DNA of 64,000 nt. Source: CAWDMC01 sp963803295. GTDB taxonomy: Bacteria > Acidobacteriota > Terriglobia > UBA7540. Positions 25,272 through 33,053 of this stretch are shown here, in pieces. Every line of letters starts with the position of its first letter. Position 1 is the stretch's first letter. The translations under genes and the position numbers were made by a program. The stretch covers positions 248,001 through 312,000 of the forward strand of contig CAWDMC010000009.1 in NCBI GenBank assembly GCA_963803295.1, given 5' to 3'. The notes beneath the pieces are model-generated. The model was not told where the DNA came from. It made no database searches and saw only the letters and a list, made by a program, of their open reading frames with translations.

Positions 25272-26180
25272 ATGTTTGCGATTACAGGTGCCACGGGAAA
25301 CACCGGCGGTGTAGTGGCCGAGAAACTGCTGGCGGAGGGAGAAAGGGTTCGCGTCATCGGCAGAGATCCCAGCCGGCTGGCCCGGTTTGTGCAGAATGGC
25401 GCGGAAGCTTTCGCTGCCGATCTCACCGACGCGTCCGCACTCACCAGGGCCTTCGAAGGAATTAGCGCCGTCTACGCGATGGTGCCGCCCAACATCGCTG
25501 CGCCGGACCCAAGGGGTTATCAGGAAGCCGTCAGCGGAGCGCTGGCTTCGGCCTTGGCCAAGTCTTCCGTTACGCACGTAGTGGTCCTAAGCAGCATCGG
25601 CGCCGATAAGGCCACAGGTACGGGGCCCGTGGTGGGGCTGCATAATCTGGAAGAAAAACTAAAAGGCATCGCCACGCTCAACGCCGTCTATCTCCGGGCG
25701 GGCTACTTCATGGAGAATCTGCTTCCGCAAGCGGATGTAATCCGGGGTTTCGGGATGATGGGGGGGCCGGTTCGACCCGACCTGCGCCTGCCCTTGATCG
25801 CCACCCGCGACATCGGCGCGGCTGCTGCTGAGATCCTGCGGAAACGTGACTTTTCCGGGAAGGAGGCCCGCGAGCTGCTGGGCCAGCGCGATTTGGACTA
25901 TAGGGAAGCGGCAGGGGTGATCGGCAAAGCCATTGCAAAGCCGGACCTTGCCTATGTGCAACTCCCGGCCGAGCAATTGAAGCCGGCGCTCGCCAAGATG
26001 GGTATGTCACCCAATATGGTCGATCTGCTTCTCGAAATGGCGGAGGCGCTTAATTCCGGGTATATGGTGGCGCTTGAACCACGCTTTTCCGGAAACACCA
26101 CTCCGACGTCTATCGAGACCTTTGTGACCGAGGTCTTCCTCCCCCGGTTTCAGAGGAAAGAGGCCGGCGCCAAAGCCTAG
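25272..26180 (+). CDS. NmrA family NAD(P)-binding protein
   Basis: A 302-residue Rossmann protein beginning MFAITGATGNTGGVVAEKLL, with the GxxGxxG dinucleotide loop at residues 6-12. AADLTDASALTRAFEGISAVY and HVVVLSSIGADKATGTGPV match atypical short-chain dehydrogenases of the NmrA/azoreductase-like group. It could be an NAD(P)H:quinone-type oxidoreductase or a redox sensor; the substrate is not evident. A strong Shine-Dalgarno (AAAGGAGG) precedes ATG 25272. It is divergent from the patatin gene. Confidence 0.87.
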   Translation: MFAITGATGNTGGVVAEKLLAEGERVRVIGRDPSRLARFVQNGAEAFAADLTDASALTRAFEGISAVYAMVPPNIAAPDPRGYQEAVSGALASALAKSSVTHVVVLSSIGADKATGTGPVVGLHNLEEKLKGIATLNAVYLRAGYFMENLLPQADVIRGFGMMGGPVRPDLRLPLIATRDIGAAAAEILRKRDFSGKEARELLGQRDLDYREAAGVIGKAIAKPDLAYVQLPAEQLKPALAKMGMSPNMVDLLLEMAEALNSGYMVALEPRFSGNTTPTSIETFVTEVFLPRFQRKEAGAKA

Positions 26181-26253
26181 GATCCAAGCCGTTACGATCA
26201 GTGCGGGTACAAGACTCTTCTACCTCGGCTGAACGCACTAGTGAGATTCGCAG

Positions 26254-26259
26254 TATAAT
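26254..26259 (+). promoter_or_regulatory. Perfect -10 box upstream of the cytochrome operon
   Basis: TATAAT at 26254-26259, about 105 bases before the ATG of the heme/beta-barrel gene. No good -35 hexamer is seen at 16-18 bases. If used, the transcript would carry a leader of nearly 100 bases. Confidence 0.35.
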
Positions 26260-26363
26260 GACCTTCCTTTCGTGTTGGCGTGGCTGCATGCAGCCGCGAG
26301 CAAGTAGAGCCCTGAGCCCTGCCAAAGTAGCGGCTGGGAAGGTATCTTGCGAACCTCGATAAC

Positions 26364-27554
26364 ATGACCCCCGGTTCCATAGCGGCTGCGTTCACCGTGA
26401 TCGGACGAGATTGTCACGGTGGAAGGGGAACCTATGCTCGAACTGCCATAGGACATCTCGTTCTGTGCTTATGGACCCCAACGGTCTTCCTGTTCGCGCA
26501 GACTGGGAATCATTCCACTTTGCAGCTCGACACCGGCGAGCACATCTACAAGTCCGCGTGCCGGGCGTGCCACGGTTCCGATGGTAAGGGAACGCCCCAC
26601 TCCATAAGCGGATTTGAACGGCCTCGGACTTTTCCAGACTTCACCCAATGCGATCAAACCACAGCGGAGCCCAATGTGGCCTGGAGGTCGATCATCGTCC
26701 ATGGCGGCCCCTATCGTGGGTTCTCGCAAATCATGCCCTCGTTCGGAGAGGCGCTCACTGACTCCCAAATCGACCACGTAATCGAATACCTGCGTAGCTT
26801 CTGCCGCAATTCGCACTGGCCGCGCGGGGAATTGAATCTACCCCGAGCCCTGGTCACCGAGAAGGCGTACCCTGAAAATGAGGTGGTCATCTCGGCCGCG
26901 GTCAATGCCCGAGGCGCTCCAGGTGTGGCGAACCATATTATTCACGAGCAGCGTTTCGGAGTGAAAAACCAGATCGAGGTGGATCTCCCCCTGACGTTTG
27001 AGGATCAAAACCACACTTGGTACGGCGGCGTGGGCGATGCCACATTTGGCCTGAAGCGGGAGATCTTTTCCAGCCTCCGCACGGGATCCATTTTAAGCCT
27101 GCAAGGTTCAGCCGTTGTGCCCAGCGGCAACAGCGCCCGGGGCTTCGGGTCAGGCACAACGACATTCGAGACCTTCGTGGCTTTCGGACAGCTTTTTCGA
27201 ACTAACACCTTCCTGCAGTTCCAGGGCGGAGCGGAGCTACCCATCCACACCCAGAATGCGCCCCGGGCGATATTCTGGAACACCGCCTTGGGCCAAAGCT
27301 TGACGCAGGATCACGGCCTGGGTCGTGTTTGGTCACCCATGGTCGAGTTTTTGGCTGGCCGGGATTTAGCCACCGGAGCCAGAACAAACTGGGACGTGCT
27401 GCCGCAGATGCAGGTCACCATTAGCAAGAGACAGCACATCCGCGCTAACCTGGGGGTGCGGATACCGGCCAATAACACCTCGGGACGAGCGATCCAGGTG
27501 CTGTTCTATCTACTCTGGGACTGGGGAGATGGAAGGCTGAACGAAGGTTGGTAA
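26364..27554 (+). CDS. Cytochrome c domain fused to an outer-membrane beta-barrel-like domain
   Basis: A 396-residue exported protein. After a signal-like segment (IGHLVLCLWTPTVFLFAQ, about residues 28-46) comes a class-I cytochrome c domain with one heme site CRACH (about residue 70) and a Met ligand in MPSFGEALTD. From about residue 190 the sequence alternates polar and hydrophobic residues in strands (QIEVDLPLTFE, TFGLKREIFS, ILSLQGSAVVP, FLQFQGGAELP), like the MetA-pathway/transporter outer-membrane barrels. One chain thus combines a heme carrier with a putative pore. Its TAA overlaps the ATG of the five-heme cytochrome (TAATG), so the two are translationally coupled. No Shine-Dalgarno at 26364; GTG at about 26397 is an alternative. 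Confidence 0.75.
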   Translation: MTPGSIAAAFTVIGRDCHGGRGTYARTAIGHLVLCLWTPTVFLFAQTGNHSTLQLDTGEHIYKSACRACHGSDGKGTPHSISGFERPRTFPDFTQCDQTTAEPNVAWRSIIVHGGPYRGFSQIMPSFGEALTDSQIDHVIEYLRSFCRNSHWPRGELNLPRALVTEKAYPENEVVISAAVNARGAPGVANHIIHEQRFGVKNQIEVDLPLTFEDQNHTWYGGVGDATFGLKREIFSSLRTGSILSLQGSAVVPSGNSARGFGSGTTTFETFVAFGQLFRTNTFLQFQGGAELPIHTQNAPRAIFWNTALGQSLTQDHGLGRVWSPMVEFLAGRDLATGARTNWDVLPQMQVTISKRQHIRANLGVRIPANNTSGRAIQVLFYLLWDWGDGRLNEGW

Positions 27555-29176
27555 TGCGAAACAGGCTCTGGTGTCCACTGGCTGTGCTGACGTTGCTGTT
27601 CTCATCGCCCCAGTCGATGTGTGCGGGCCGCCAGCATACCGCATTGGGCCCGAGGTTCCAGACTTCGGACCGCTGCCTGGCTTGTCACAACGGCCTCACA
27701 ACTCCGTCCGGCCAGGACGTCTCCATCGGTTTCGCTTGGCGCTCCGGTATGATGGCCAATTCATCCCGCGACCCGTATTGGCAGGCGAGCGTCCGCCGTG
27801 AATCGATCGACCATCCGGAATCTCAGCCCGCCATCGAGGATGAGTGCTCCGTGTGTCACATGCCCATTACCCGGTACGAAGCGAGGCTGCGGGGCCGCAC
27901 CGGTGAAGTGTTCTCGCATCTGCCCTTCGACCTCAACGACAAGGAAAGTGCCCAGGCTGAAGACGGCGTGACTTGTTCGGTGTGCCACCAGATTGGGACG
28001 CAAAAACTGGGGACGCGGGAGAGTTTCAATGGAGGATTCATCATCGACACGCCGCCATCCAATACTGAGCGGCCCGAATATGGTCCCTTCAAGATTGAAA
28101 AGGGACAGACGCACGTCATGGACACTTCATCCGGAGGATTCCATCCAACGGAAGCTCCGCACATCCGGGAATCCGATCTCTGTGCGACGTGCCACACGCT
28201 CTCCACCAAGGCCCTCGGAAACGGCGGCCAAGAGACCGGTTCGCTTCCGGAACAGATGCCTTATCTCGAATGGCTGCATAGCGACTATCGGAACAAGAAT
28301 AGCTGTCAGTCTTGCCATATGCCGCAAATTCACGAGGATGCACCTGTGACTGCCGTGCTGGGGGTGCTGCGGCAGGGGGTCCGGCTGCATACCTTCGTCG
28401 CCGCCAATTTCTTCATGCTGCGCATGCTGAACCTCTACCGCCAGGAGCTGAGCGTGGCGGCGCTGCCGCAGGAACTGACAGCCGCATCTGAAAAGACGAT
28501 TGCCTTTCTTCAGGCGGAGGCGGCTCGCCTCTCCATTCGTAACATTGAGGTGGCTTCCGGTCGTCTCGATTTAGGAGTGTTTGTCGAAAACCTGAGTGGC
28601 CACAAGTTTCCCACTGCCTATCCGTCGCGGCGCGCATGGCTTCACGTGTTGGTGCGAGATGCCAATGGACGGCAGATCTTCGAGTCGGGTGCCCTGAACA
28701 AGGATGGTTCGATCCAGGGGAATGACAACGACGCCGATCCAAAGCGTTTTGAACCACATTACAGCGAGATCAACAGCAGCGATCAAGTTGAAATCTACGA
28801 AAGCATTATGCAAGACCAGGACGGCCTTGTAACTACCGGACTGCTGGCGGCTGTCGCATACGTTAAGGACAACCGATTGCTGCCTCGCGGTTTCCAGAAG
28901 CAGACCGCCGAAAGGGACATTGCGGTCATCGGCAACGCTATGGAGGATCCCAACTTCACCGATGCGGGAGACCTCGTGCGCTACTCCGTACCGGTGGGTG
29001 ATGCGCGAGGCCCATTTCACATCGAAGCCGAGATCTGGTATCAGCCGATCGCCTTTCGCTGGGCGCATAACCTGGAGCACTACGACGCCGCTGAGCCTCG
29101 CCGCTTCGTTAACTATTACGAATCGATGGGTTCGGGCACGGGGATCTTGCTGGGTCGGGCCGCAGCTACATATTGA
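27554..29176 (+). CDS. Periplasmic or extracellular five-heme c-type cytochrome
   Basis: A 540-residue protein with a signal peptide (LWCPLAVLTLLFSSPQSMCA) and five CxxCH heme-binding sites: CLACH, CSVCH, CSVCH, CATCH and CQSCH, within the first about 260 residues. The spacing and the intervening FxxH-type histidines resemble cytochrome c554/multiheme families. The C-terminal about 250 residues have no heme motif and are predicted to be beta-rich (SGHKFPTAYPSRRAWLHVLV). ATG 27554 overlaps the preceding stop. Together with the upstream heme/barrel fusion it could form an electron path across the outer membrane; the electron acceptor is unknown. Confidence 0.85.
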   Translation: MRNRLWCPLAVLTLLFSSPQSMCAGRQHTALGPRFQTSDRCLACHNGLTTPSGQDVSIGFAWRSGMMANSSRDPYWQASVRRESIDHPESQPAIEDECSVCHMPITRYEARLRGRTGEVFSHLPFDLNDKESAQAEDGVTCSVCHQIGTQKLGTRESFNGGFIIDTPPSNTERPEYGPFKIEKGQTHVMDTSSGGFHPTEAPHIRESDLCATCHTLSTKALGNGGQETGSLPEQMPYLEWLHSDYRNKNSCQSCHMPQIHEDAPVTAVLGVLRQGVRLHTFVAANFFMLRMLNLYRQELSVAALPQELTAASEKTIAFLQAEAARLSIRNIEVASGRLDLGVFVENLSGHKFPTAYPSRRAWLHVLVRDANGRQIFESGALNKDGSIQGNDNDADPKRFEPHYSEINSSDQVEIYESIMQDQDGLVTTGLLAAVAYVKDNRLLPRGFQKQTAERDIAVIGNAMEDPNFTDAGDLVRYSVPVGDARGPFHIEAEIWYQPIAFRWAHNLEHYDAAEPRRFVNYYESMGSGTGILLGRAAATY

Positions 29177-29207
29177 GGTTCGACTGTCCCGGGGCTTCCC
29201 CTCTCCT

Positions 29208-29506
29208 ATTGAGCACTACAGATCACAGTGACGCTCAACTCTGGAGCGGTACCTTCCCTTCGCTGCCATGAAAACGCGGTCCTCGGCGCTGGGCCAACCA
29301 CCCCCGGGCCCCCTCCTTGGCAGGAGGGGAGTTGGAAATTCCCCTCCTGCCAAGGAGGGATGCCGAAAGGCGGGGTGGTCGTTTTCAAAAATTGTGGTGA
29401 GCGAAGCTCATGAGATCTCCACCCAGGACAGGCTGTAAGTGACGAAAACGCCGGTGGGGGCACCGGCGCTACAGTAAGGACCGTCACATGATTTGTAATA
29501 CTCAAT
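29208..29506. repeat. MITE-like hairpin repeat, copy A (with nested palindrome)
   Basis: Terminal inverted repeats of about 28 bases bound this 299-base element: the left end begins ATTGAGCACTACAGATCA and the right end is its near inverse, ending TTGTAATACTCAAT. The right half has the family core, a CGCCGGTG/CACCGGCG hairpin followed by CGCTACAGTA. The middle is longer than in the other copies because a second palindrome (29295-29371) is nested inside. It begins 32 bases after the five-heme cytochrome stop and ends 12 bases before the Fpg-like gene's stop on the other strand, and fills the 341-base gap. Confidence 0.7.
29311..29359. repeat. Perfect 20-base palindromic hairpin nested in copy A
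   Basis: CCCTCCTTGGCAGGAGGGGA (29311-29330) and its exact inverse (29340-29359) flank a 9-base loop; further outer pairing ACCACCCC/GGGGTGGT extends it to about 29297-29370. Related shorter hairpins occur at 43611-43643 and 43723-43755. It can act as a bidirectional terminator or RNA stabiliser between two convergent genes. Confidence 0.75.
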
Positions 29507-29517
29507 GTTCTGTTCCG

Positions 29518-30417
29518 CTATTTTCTTCCCAGGGCTTCAAGTTCCTCCATAGTTCGCGGCCAATCCTGCTTCAGTAGTCGGGAGAGCGAGCGGTCCCGGA
29601 GCAGCTTGCCGTCAGTCTGGCAGGGTGCGCAATAATTCGTTTCGTTGTCGGCGTAGCGGATACGCACCACTTTAGCGCCGCAACGCGGGCAAGGCTTTCC
29701 GTACCTGCCATGGACCGCCATCCCTTCACGAAAGGCGGTCACGCGTTCCGGAAAGTGGCCTTTCGCCTCGCGCCTCAATCTTTTCGTCCATTCCTGCAAG
29801 GTCGTCTGGGTGGCCTCACACAAGCGCCGGACCTCCTCGCCATCCAAGCGCTGAGTCAACGCAGCGGGCGAGAGCCGGGCAGCGTGCAGGATTTCGTCGG
29901 AATAAGCGTTTCCGATTCCACTAAACAGCCGCGGGTCAGTGAGCGCCCGCTTGAGTGTGTGGTTCTCGGAGGTGAGACGCGCAGTAAACGCCTCAAGGCC
30001 TGACTCAAGGGTTTCGAGCCCGCCCGGGTCAAGCGACGCGAGTCCCGTCCCGCCTTCGACCACATGGAGTGACGCACGCTTGCGCGTCCCTGCCTCGGTC
30101 AGCACGAGGCTGCCATGGACGAAATCAAACGCGGCCAGAGTCCTTCGAGGTTCGACTCTTGCGCCCCGCTCACGCCAGTGGAGCCGCCCGGCAATCATCA
30201 AGTGCAGAACAAGGCAGTAGCCGCCCTCGAGCCCTATGACGATCCGTTTTCCGAGACGTCGCAGGCTCCGCACGACCTTTCCCTCCACCGCCTGGACAGG
30301 CGGGCTCGCCGTGCGAAGCAGAAAGGGGCTCGCAATGCGCACTCGCTCGAGCTTTTGCCCAAGGATGCGCGGCTCCAAGGCTTCGAGATACACGACAATG
30401 TCCGGCAGTTCCGGCAC
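29518..30417 (-). CDS. Fpg/Nei family DNA glycosylase
   Basis: A 299-residue base-excision enzyme. After the initiator it begins PELPDIVVY with the catalytic Pro and Glu (PE) and has the conserved Lys in LGKRIVI; the helix-two-turn-helix segment contains GIGNAYSDEILHAARLSP, and the C-terminal zinc finger is CPRCGAKVV...C-x2-C (NYCAPCQT). It cuts oxidised purines or pyrimidines out of DNA. The zinc-finger motif NETNYC differs from the classic R-x-T-x-x-C of MutM, so it is a diverged Fpg/Nei-like member rather than MutM itself. The start is GTG 30417, with a weak AAGATAAG upstream. Confidence 0.88.
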   Translation of the reverse strand: MPELPDIVVYLEALEPRILGQKLERVRIASPFLLRTASPPVQAVEGKVVRSLRRLGKRIVIGLEGGYCLVLHLMIAGRLHWRERGARVEPRRTLAAFDFVHGSLVLTEAGTRKRASLHVVEGGTGLASLDPGGLETLESGLEAFTARLTSENHTLKRALTDPRLFSGIGNAYSDEILHAARLSPAALTQRLDGEEVRRLCEATQTTLQEWTKRLRREAKGHFPERVTAFREGMAVHGRYGKPCPRCGAKVVRIRYADNETNYCAPCQTDGKLLRDRSLSRLLKQDWPRTMEELEALGRK

Positions 30418-30694
30418 GATGGCTTATCTTTTCACGAGCGCCGCTGCAAGTAAACTTAGTCCCACCGGCTGCTAAAGACGATATGGCGCCAGTCCTTCAG
30501 GTCGGCGCGTGCCAAGCTGAAGCCCGGCGCTACAACACGCCCGTCGGCGGAAATACGGGTAAGCCTATTTGCTGGCCCGTTTTCATTAGCTTGCCAACCT
30601 AATCGCTGACTTGAAAGTATAGGAGATAACGTTATAGTACGCCAGGGTTTCCTGCGGCCCTACGATTCGGTGACTGAGGCTTCTCAATTCCTCA
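30418..30694. other. Non-coding gap between divergent genes
   Basis: No convincing gene. A GC-rich stretch at about 30495-30540 (GGTCGGCGCG, then GCCCGGCGCTACAAC) resembles REP-type repeats of this genome. An open minus-strand frame covers 30586-30789 but has no Shine-Dalgarno and overlaps the promoter of the next gene. Confidence 0.4.
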
Positions 30695-30723
30695 TGGCCA
30701 AGCTTGGGCGTGCCACTTATAAT
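30695..30723 (+). promoter_or_regulatory. Sigma70-like promoter, leaderless arrangement
   Basis: TGGCCA (30695-30700), 17 bases, then a perfect TATAAT (30718-30723). The -10 ends 7 bases before ATG 30731, so transcription should start at or within a base or two of the start codon. No Shine-Dalgarno is present. Confidence 0.5.
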
Positions 30724-30730
30724 CACGGCG

Positions 30731-31346
30731 ATGGGCAATCCTTCTTCAATCTCTCCACGCCCGGATCGACGGGATCCGTACCTGTGCATTCAGAGTGTCA
30801 CCGTCTTTGTTCGCGACCAGGACCGGAGCCTGCGCTTCTACCTTGACCAGCTCGGATTCAATCTGGCTTTTGACGCGAAGCTGCAATCCGGCGAGCGCTG
30901 GGTTTCGGTCGCTCCTCCCGATGGCACCGCAGTGCTCAACTTGGTCGCGCCCAAGCTCGGTTCGGTATCGTGCAAGCTGATCGGGAGGCCGACGGACGTC
31001 GTTTTTGTGACCGAGGATGTCACCGCCAAATTCCGCGAATGGCGCCAGCGCGGGGTTCGCTTCAGTCATACACCACGACTGAAACGCATAAAGTACGAAT
31101 GGCGGGAAAATCCAAACTCAGCGGCCGCCTTGACACCAATCCCGGACCAGTTGCCCGTTTGGGGAGGAATATTCACCCGGTTCAAGGACATTGACGGAAA
31201 TTCTTTTGAGCTTGTTGGCTTCGACGAGGTAACCCAGGCGATCGAGGCGCAACGCCACCAGGTGGCCAGGAGGCTTGAAGCCGAGCGACGCGCGGCCCAG
31301 GAAATGGAGATTGCCAGAGAAGTACAGGCGAGACTCTTCCCGCAAA
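30731..31346 (+). pseudogene. VOC-SpoIIE phosphatase, part 1 (VOC domain and linker)
   Basis: First of three frames of one gene (30731-32019). It encodes a glyoxalase/VOC domain (VTVFVRDQDRSLRFYLDQLG, later GGIFTRFKDIDGNSFELVGF) and then a helical linker AAQEMEIAREVQARLFPQ, the usual entry to RsbU/SpoIIE phosphatases. The frame breaks at the AAA run 31344-31346: removing one A continues into RLPPLRTLDYAG of part 2. Beyond 31346 this frame runs out of coding sense and stops at 31423. TTG 30704 is also in frame but ATG 30731 agrees with the promoter at 30695-30723. Confidence 0.75.
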
Positions 31347-31715
31347 CGTCTGCCACCCCTGCGGACGCTCGATTACGCCGGCCTCTGCATCCAGGCGCGC
31401 GAGGTTGGTGGCGATTTCTATGACTTCCTTGATCTCGGCCCGGAGAGGCTCGGCCTCGTGATCGGCGATATTGCCGGCAAAGGAATCGCAGCCGCCCTTC
31501 TGATGGCCAATCTACAGGCGAATTTGCGCAGCCAGTGTGCGCTGAGCTTGAATCAGCTGGAACATCTTTTGCGATCGGTGAACCAGCTTTTTTGCGCCAA
31601 CACTGCGGGCGCAGCCTACGCCACGCTGCTGTTTGCCGAATATGATGAAAGAGCCCGGCGATTACGCTACGTGAATTGTGGGCACTTGGATGCGCTTCTG
31701 CTGCGGACCGATAAT
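31347..31715 (+). pseudogene. VOC-SpoIIE phosphatase, part 2 (PP2C core)
   Basis: Second frame of the gene. It carries the metal-binding core of the PP2C-like SpoIIE domain: AREVGGDFYDF and GDIAGKGIAAALLMANLQ, then YATLLFAEYDE and the strand YVNCGHLDALLL. The frame breaks again at about 31711-31716 (ATAATACGTC), where one extra base would restore RLERLDSTSTVLGLF in part 3. The ORF from 31275 to 31766 overlaps both neighbours in wrong frame. Confidence 0.75.
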
Positions 31716-32019
31716 ACGTCTGGAGCGCCTCGATTCCACAAGCACTGTGCTCGGACTCTTTTCTGACTGGGATTGCGCCATACAGGAGTGCCAGTTGTTC
31801 GACGGGGATACGATCGTACTCTACACCGATGGCATCACAGAATCGTTCAGCGAGCAAGAAGAGGAGTTCGGAGTCGACCGCCTGATCGACGCCTTGCGGA
31901 GAAATCACGAATTGCCCCCGCGGGCCTTGCTTCGGTCAATTGTCGATGACGTACAGCGGTTCAGCCCTCATGAGCAGCACGACGACATCACCTTGATTGT
32001 TGGCCGATGCAAATCATAG
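31716..32019 (+). pseudogene. VOC-SpoIIE phosphatase, part 3 (C-terminal core)
   Basis: Third frame. It completes the SpoIIE/RsbU phosphatase with FDGDTIVLYTDGITESFSEQ (the Asp-Gly metal site) and DDITLIVGRC (last Asp). Joined, the three parts give a protein of about 429 residues: VOC, linker, PP2C. RsbU-type enzymes dephosphorylate anti-sigma antagonists to release stress sigma factors; no partner switch genes are nearby. Two frameshifts in one gene point to sequence errors or to a decaying gene. Confidence 0.75.
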
Positions 32020-32130
32020 GGCCAATCGGTCATCGGAGATGCACCCCGAGGAAAAAGAGCGTCGTATGGCATTGGCGGCTCGGAAACCCCGCAACTTCCA
32101 CCCGTGGGATCAACAAGAGGAGGAATAAGG

Positions 32131-32481
32131 ATGCTGAAACACATCCGCTGGGAGGAAATGGAAATCGAACAACTGAACCCGCTCTTTAGACGGCAGTTCG
32201 TGGTGGGCGAGAACGTGATGCTTTCGAGGGTCCTGATTAAGAAGGGATATATCGTGCCCCTACACAGCCATATCAACGAACAGATCTCATATATTCTTGA
32301 AGGCGCGCTAAAGTTCACCCTCAACGGCCAGGAGATCACGGTACACGCCGGAGAGGTCCTCACCATTCCGCCCAGCGTGCCGCATTCGGCTGAGGCGCTC
32401 GAAGACACAGTGGACCTTGATATTTTCAATCCACCGCGTCAGGATTGGATCGATAAGACTGACGCGTACCTGAGAAAATGA
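32131..32481 (+). CDS. Small cupin-domain protein
   Basis: A 116-residue single-domain cupin. The two metal-binding motifs are visible: IVPLHSHINEQISYILEG (H-x-H-x3-E) and PPSVPHSAEA with the last His. Residues match cupin-2 proteins of unknown substrate. ATG 32131 has a strong GAGGAGG Shine-Dalgarno, so the upstream in-frame start at 32104 is rejected. The pterin dehydratase gene starts 35 bases later with its own Shine-Dalgarno, so both are probably cotranscribed. Confidence 0.88.
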   Translation: MLKHIRWEEMEIEQLNPLFRRQFVVGENVMLSRVLIKKGYIVPLHSHINEQISYILEGALKFTLNGQEITVHAGEVLTIPPSVPHSAEALEDTVDLDIFNPPRQDWIDKTDAYLRK

Positions 32482-32516
32482 CGGGTCCACGGTTGATTGC
32501 ACTCGAGGAGGAAATC

Positions 32517-32843
32517 ATGTCTGAGCTGGCAGCTAAAACTTGTGTGCCCTGCCGGGGCGGAACACCGCCCCTCAAAGGCGAGGAACTCCAGTCTTACGCC
32601 GGACAAGTGCCCAAATGGGAGGTGATCGAAGGCCACCATCTTCACAGGCTGTTTAAGTTTCCGGACTTCCGCCAAGCGCTTGAATTCGTAAACAAGGTAG
32701 GCGCACTTGCGGAAGAGCAGGGCCATCACCCCGATATTTTTCTCGCCTGGGGCAAGGCGGAAGTGACCCTCTGGACCCACAAGATTGACGGATTGAGCGA
32801 AGGCGACTTCATCATGGCGGCAAAGATCAGCCAGATCACTTAG
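32517..32843 (+). CDS. phhB: 4a-hydroxytetrahydrobiopterin dehydratase
   Basis: A 108-residue pterin-4a-carbinolamine dehydratase, which recycles the pterin cofactor after aromatic amino-acid hydroxylation. The core KWEVIEGHHLHRLFKFPDFR and EEQGHHPDIFLAWGKAEVTL contain the catalytic His cluster, followed by WTHKIDGLSEGDFIMAAKI. ATG 32517 has GGAGGAAAT upstream. No phenylalanine hydroxylase lies in the window. A hairpin repeat (copy B) starts over its stop codon. Confidence 0.9.
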   Translation: MSELAAKTCVPCRGGTPPLKGEELQSYAGQVPKWEVIEGHHLHRLFKFPDFRQALEFVNKVGALAEEQGHHPDIFLAWGKAEVTLWTHKIDGLSEGDFIMAAKISQIT

Positions 32844-32962
32844 TGAGCATTACAGACCGTAGTGACGGCTCTACTGTAGCGCCCGTGTCCCCACCGGCGT
32901 TTTCGGCGCTGAGGACAGCGCCGCCACAGGATTGAGCGTCACTACGATTTGTAATCCTCAAT
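32842..32962. repeat. MITE-like hairpin repeat, copy B
   Basis: A 121-base element: left end AGTGAGCATTACAGACC and right end ATTTGTAATCCTCAAT form the inverted terminal repeats (about 28 bases). Inside are the hairpins CGCCCGTGTCC/ACCGGCG-like and GGCGCTGAGGACAGCGCC. The element starts at the last base pair of the phhB stop codon. Confidence 0.7.
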
Positions 32963-32996
32963 GAGTTGGGCGGCGTGGAGACTGCGACGGACGTGA

Positions 32997-33014
32997 GTGA
33001 TTGACGTGAATCAC
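32997..33014. promoter_or_regulatory. 18-base palindrome upstream of the transglutaminase gene
   Basis: GTGATTGACGTGAATCAC has perfect 6-base arms (GTGATT/AATCAC), overlapped by the palindrome CGTGAATCACG. It ends 39 bases before ATG 33054. It could be an operator; alternatively GTG 32997 is the actual start codon of the gene and the symmetry is incidental. Confidence 0.3.
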
Positions 33015-33053
33015 GTGAATCAATCGGGCGGACCGGAGACAGATAGTCGACGA

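Noticed and set aside
26258..26362. 34-codon upstream ORF before the heme-barrel gene
   Set aside because: Its ATG overlaps the -10 box, so it would not be in the transcript from that promoter.
29177..29207. Possible tRNA T-arm (GGTTCGACTGTCCC)
   Set aside because: No matching acceptor, D or anticodon stems around it.
30586..30789. 67-residue minus-strand ORF between Fpg-like and VOC-SpoIIE genes
   Set aside because: No Shine-Dalgarno, no motif, and it overlaps the promoter and start of the VOC-SpoIIE gene.
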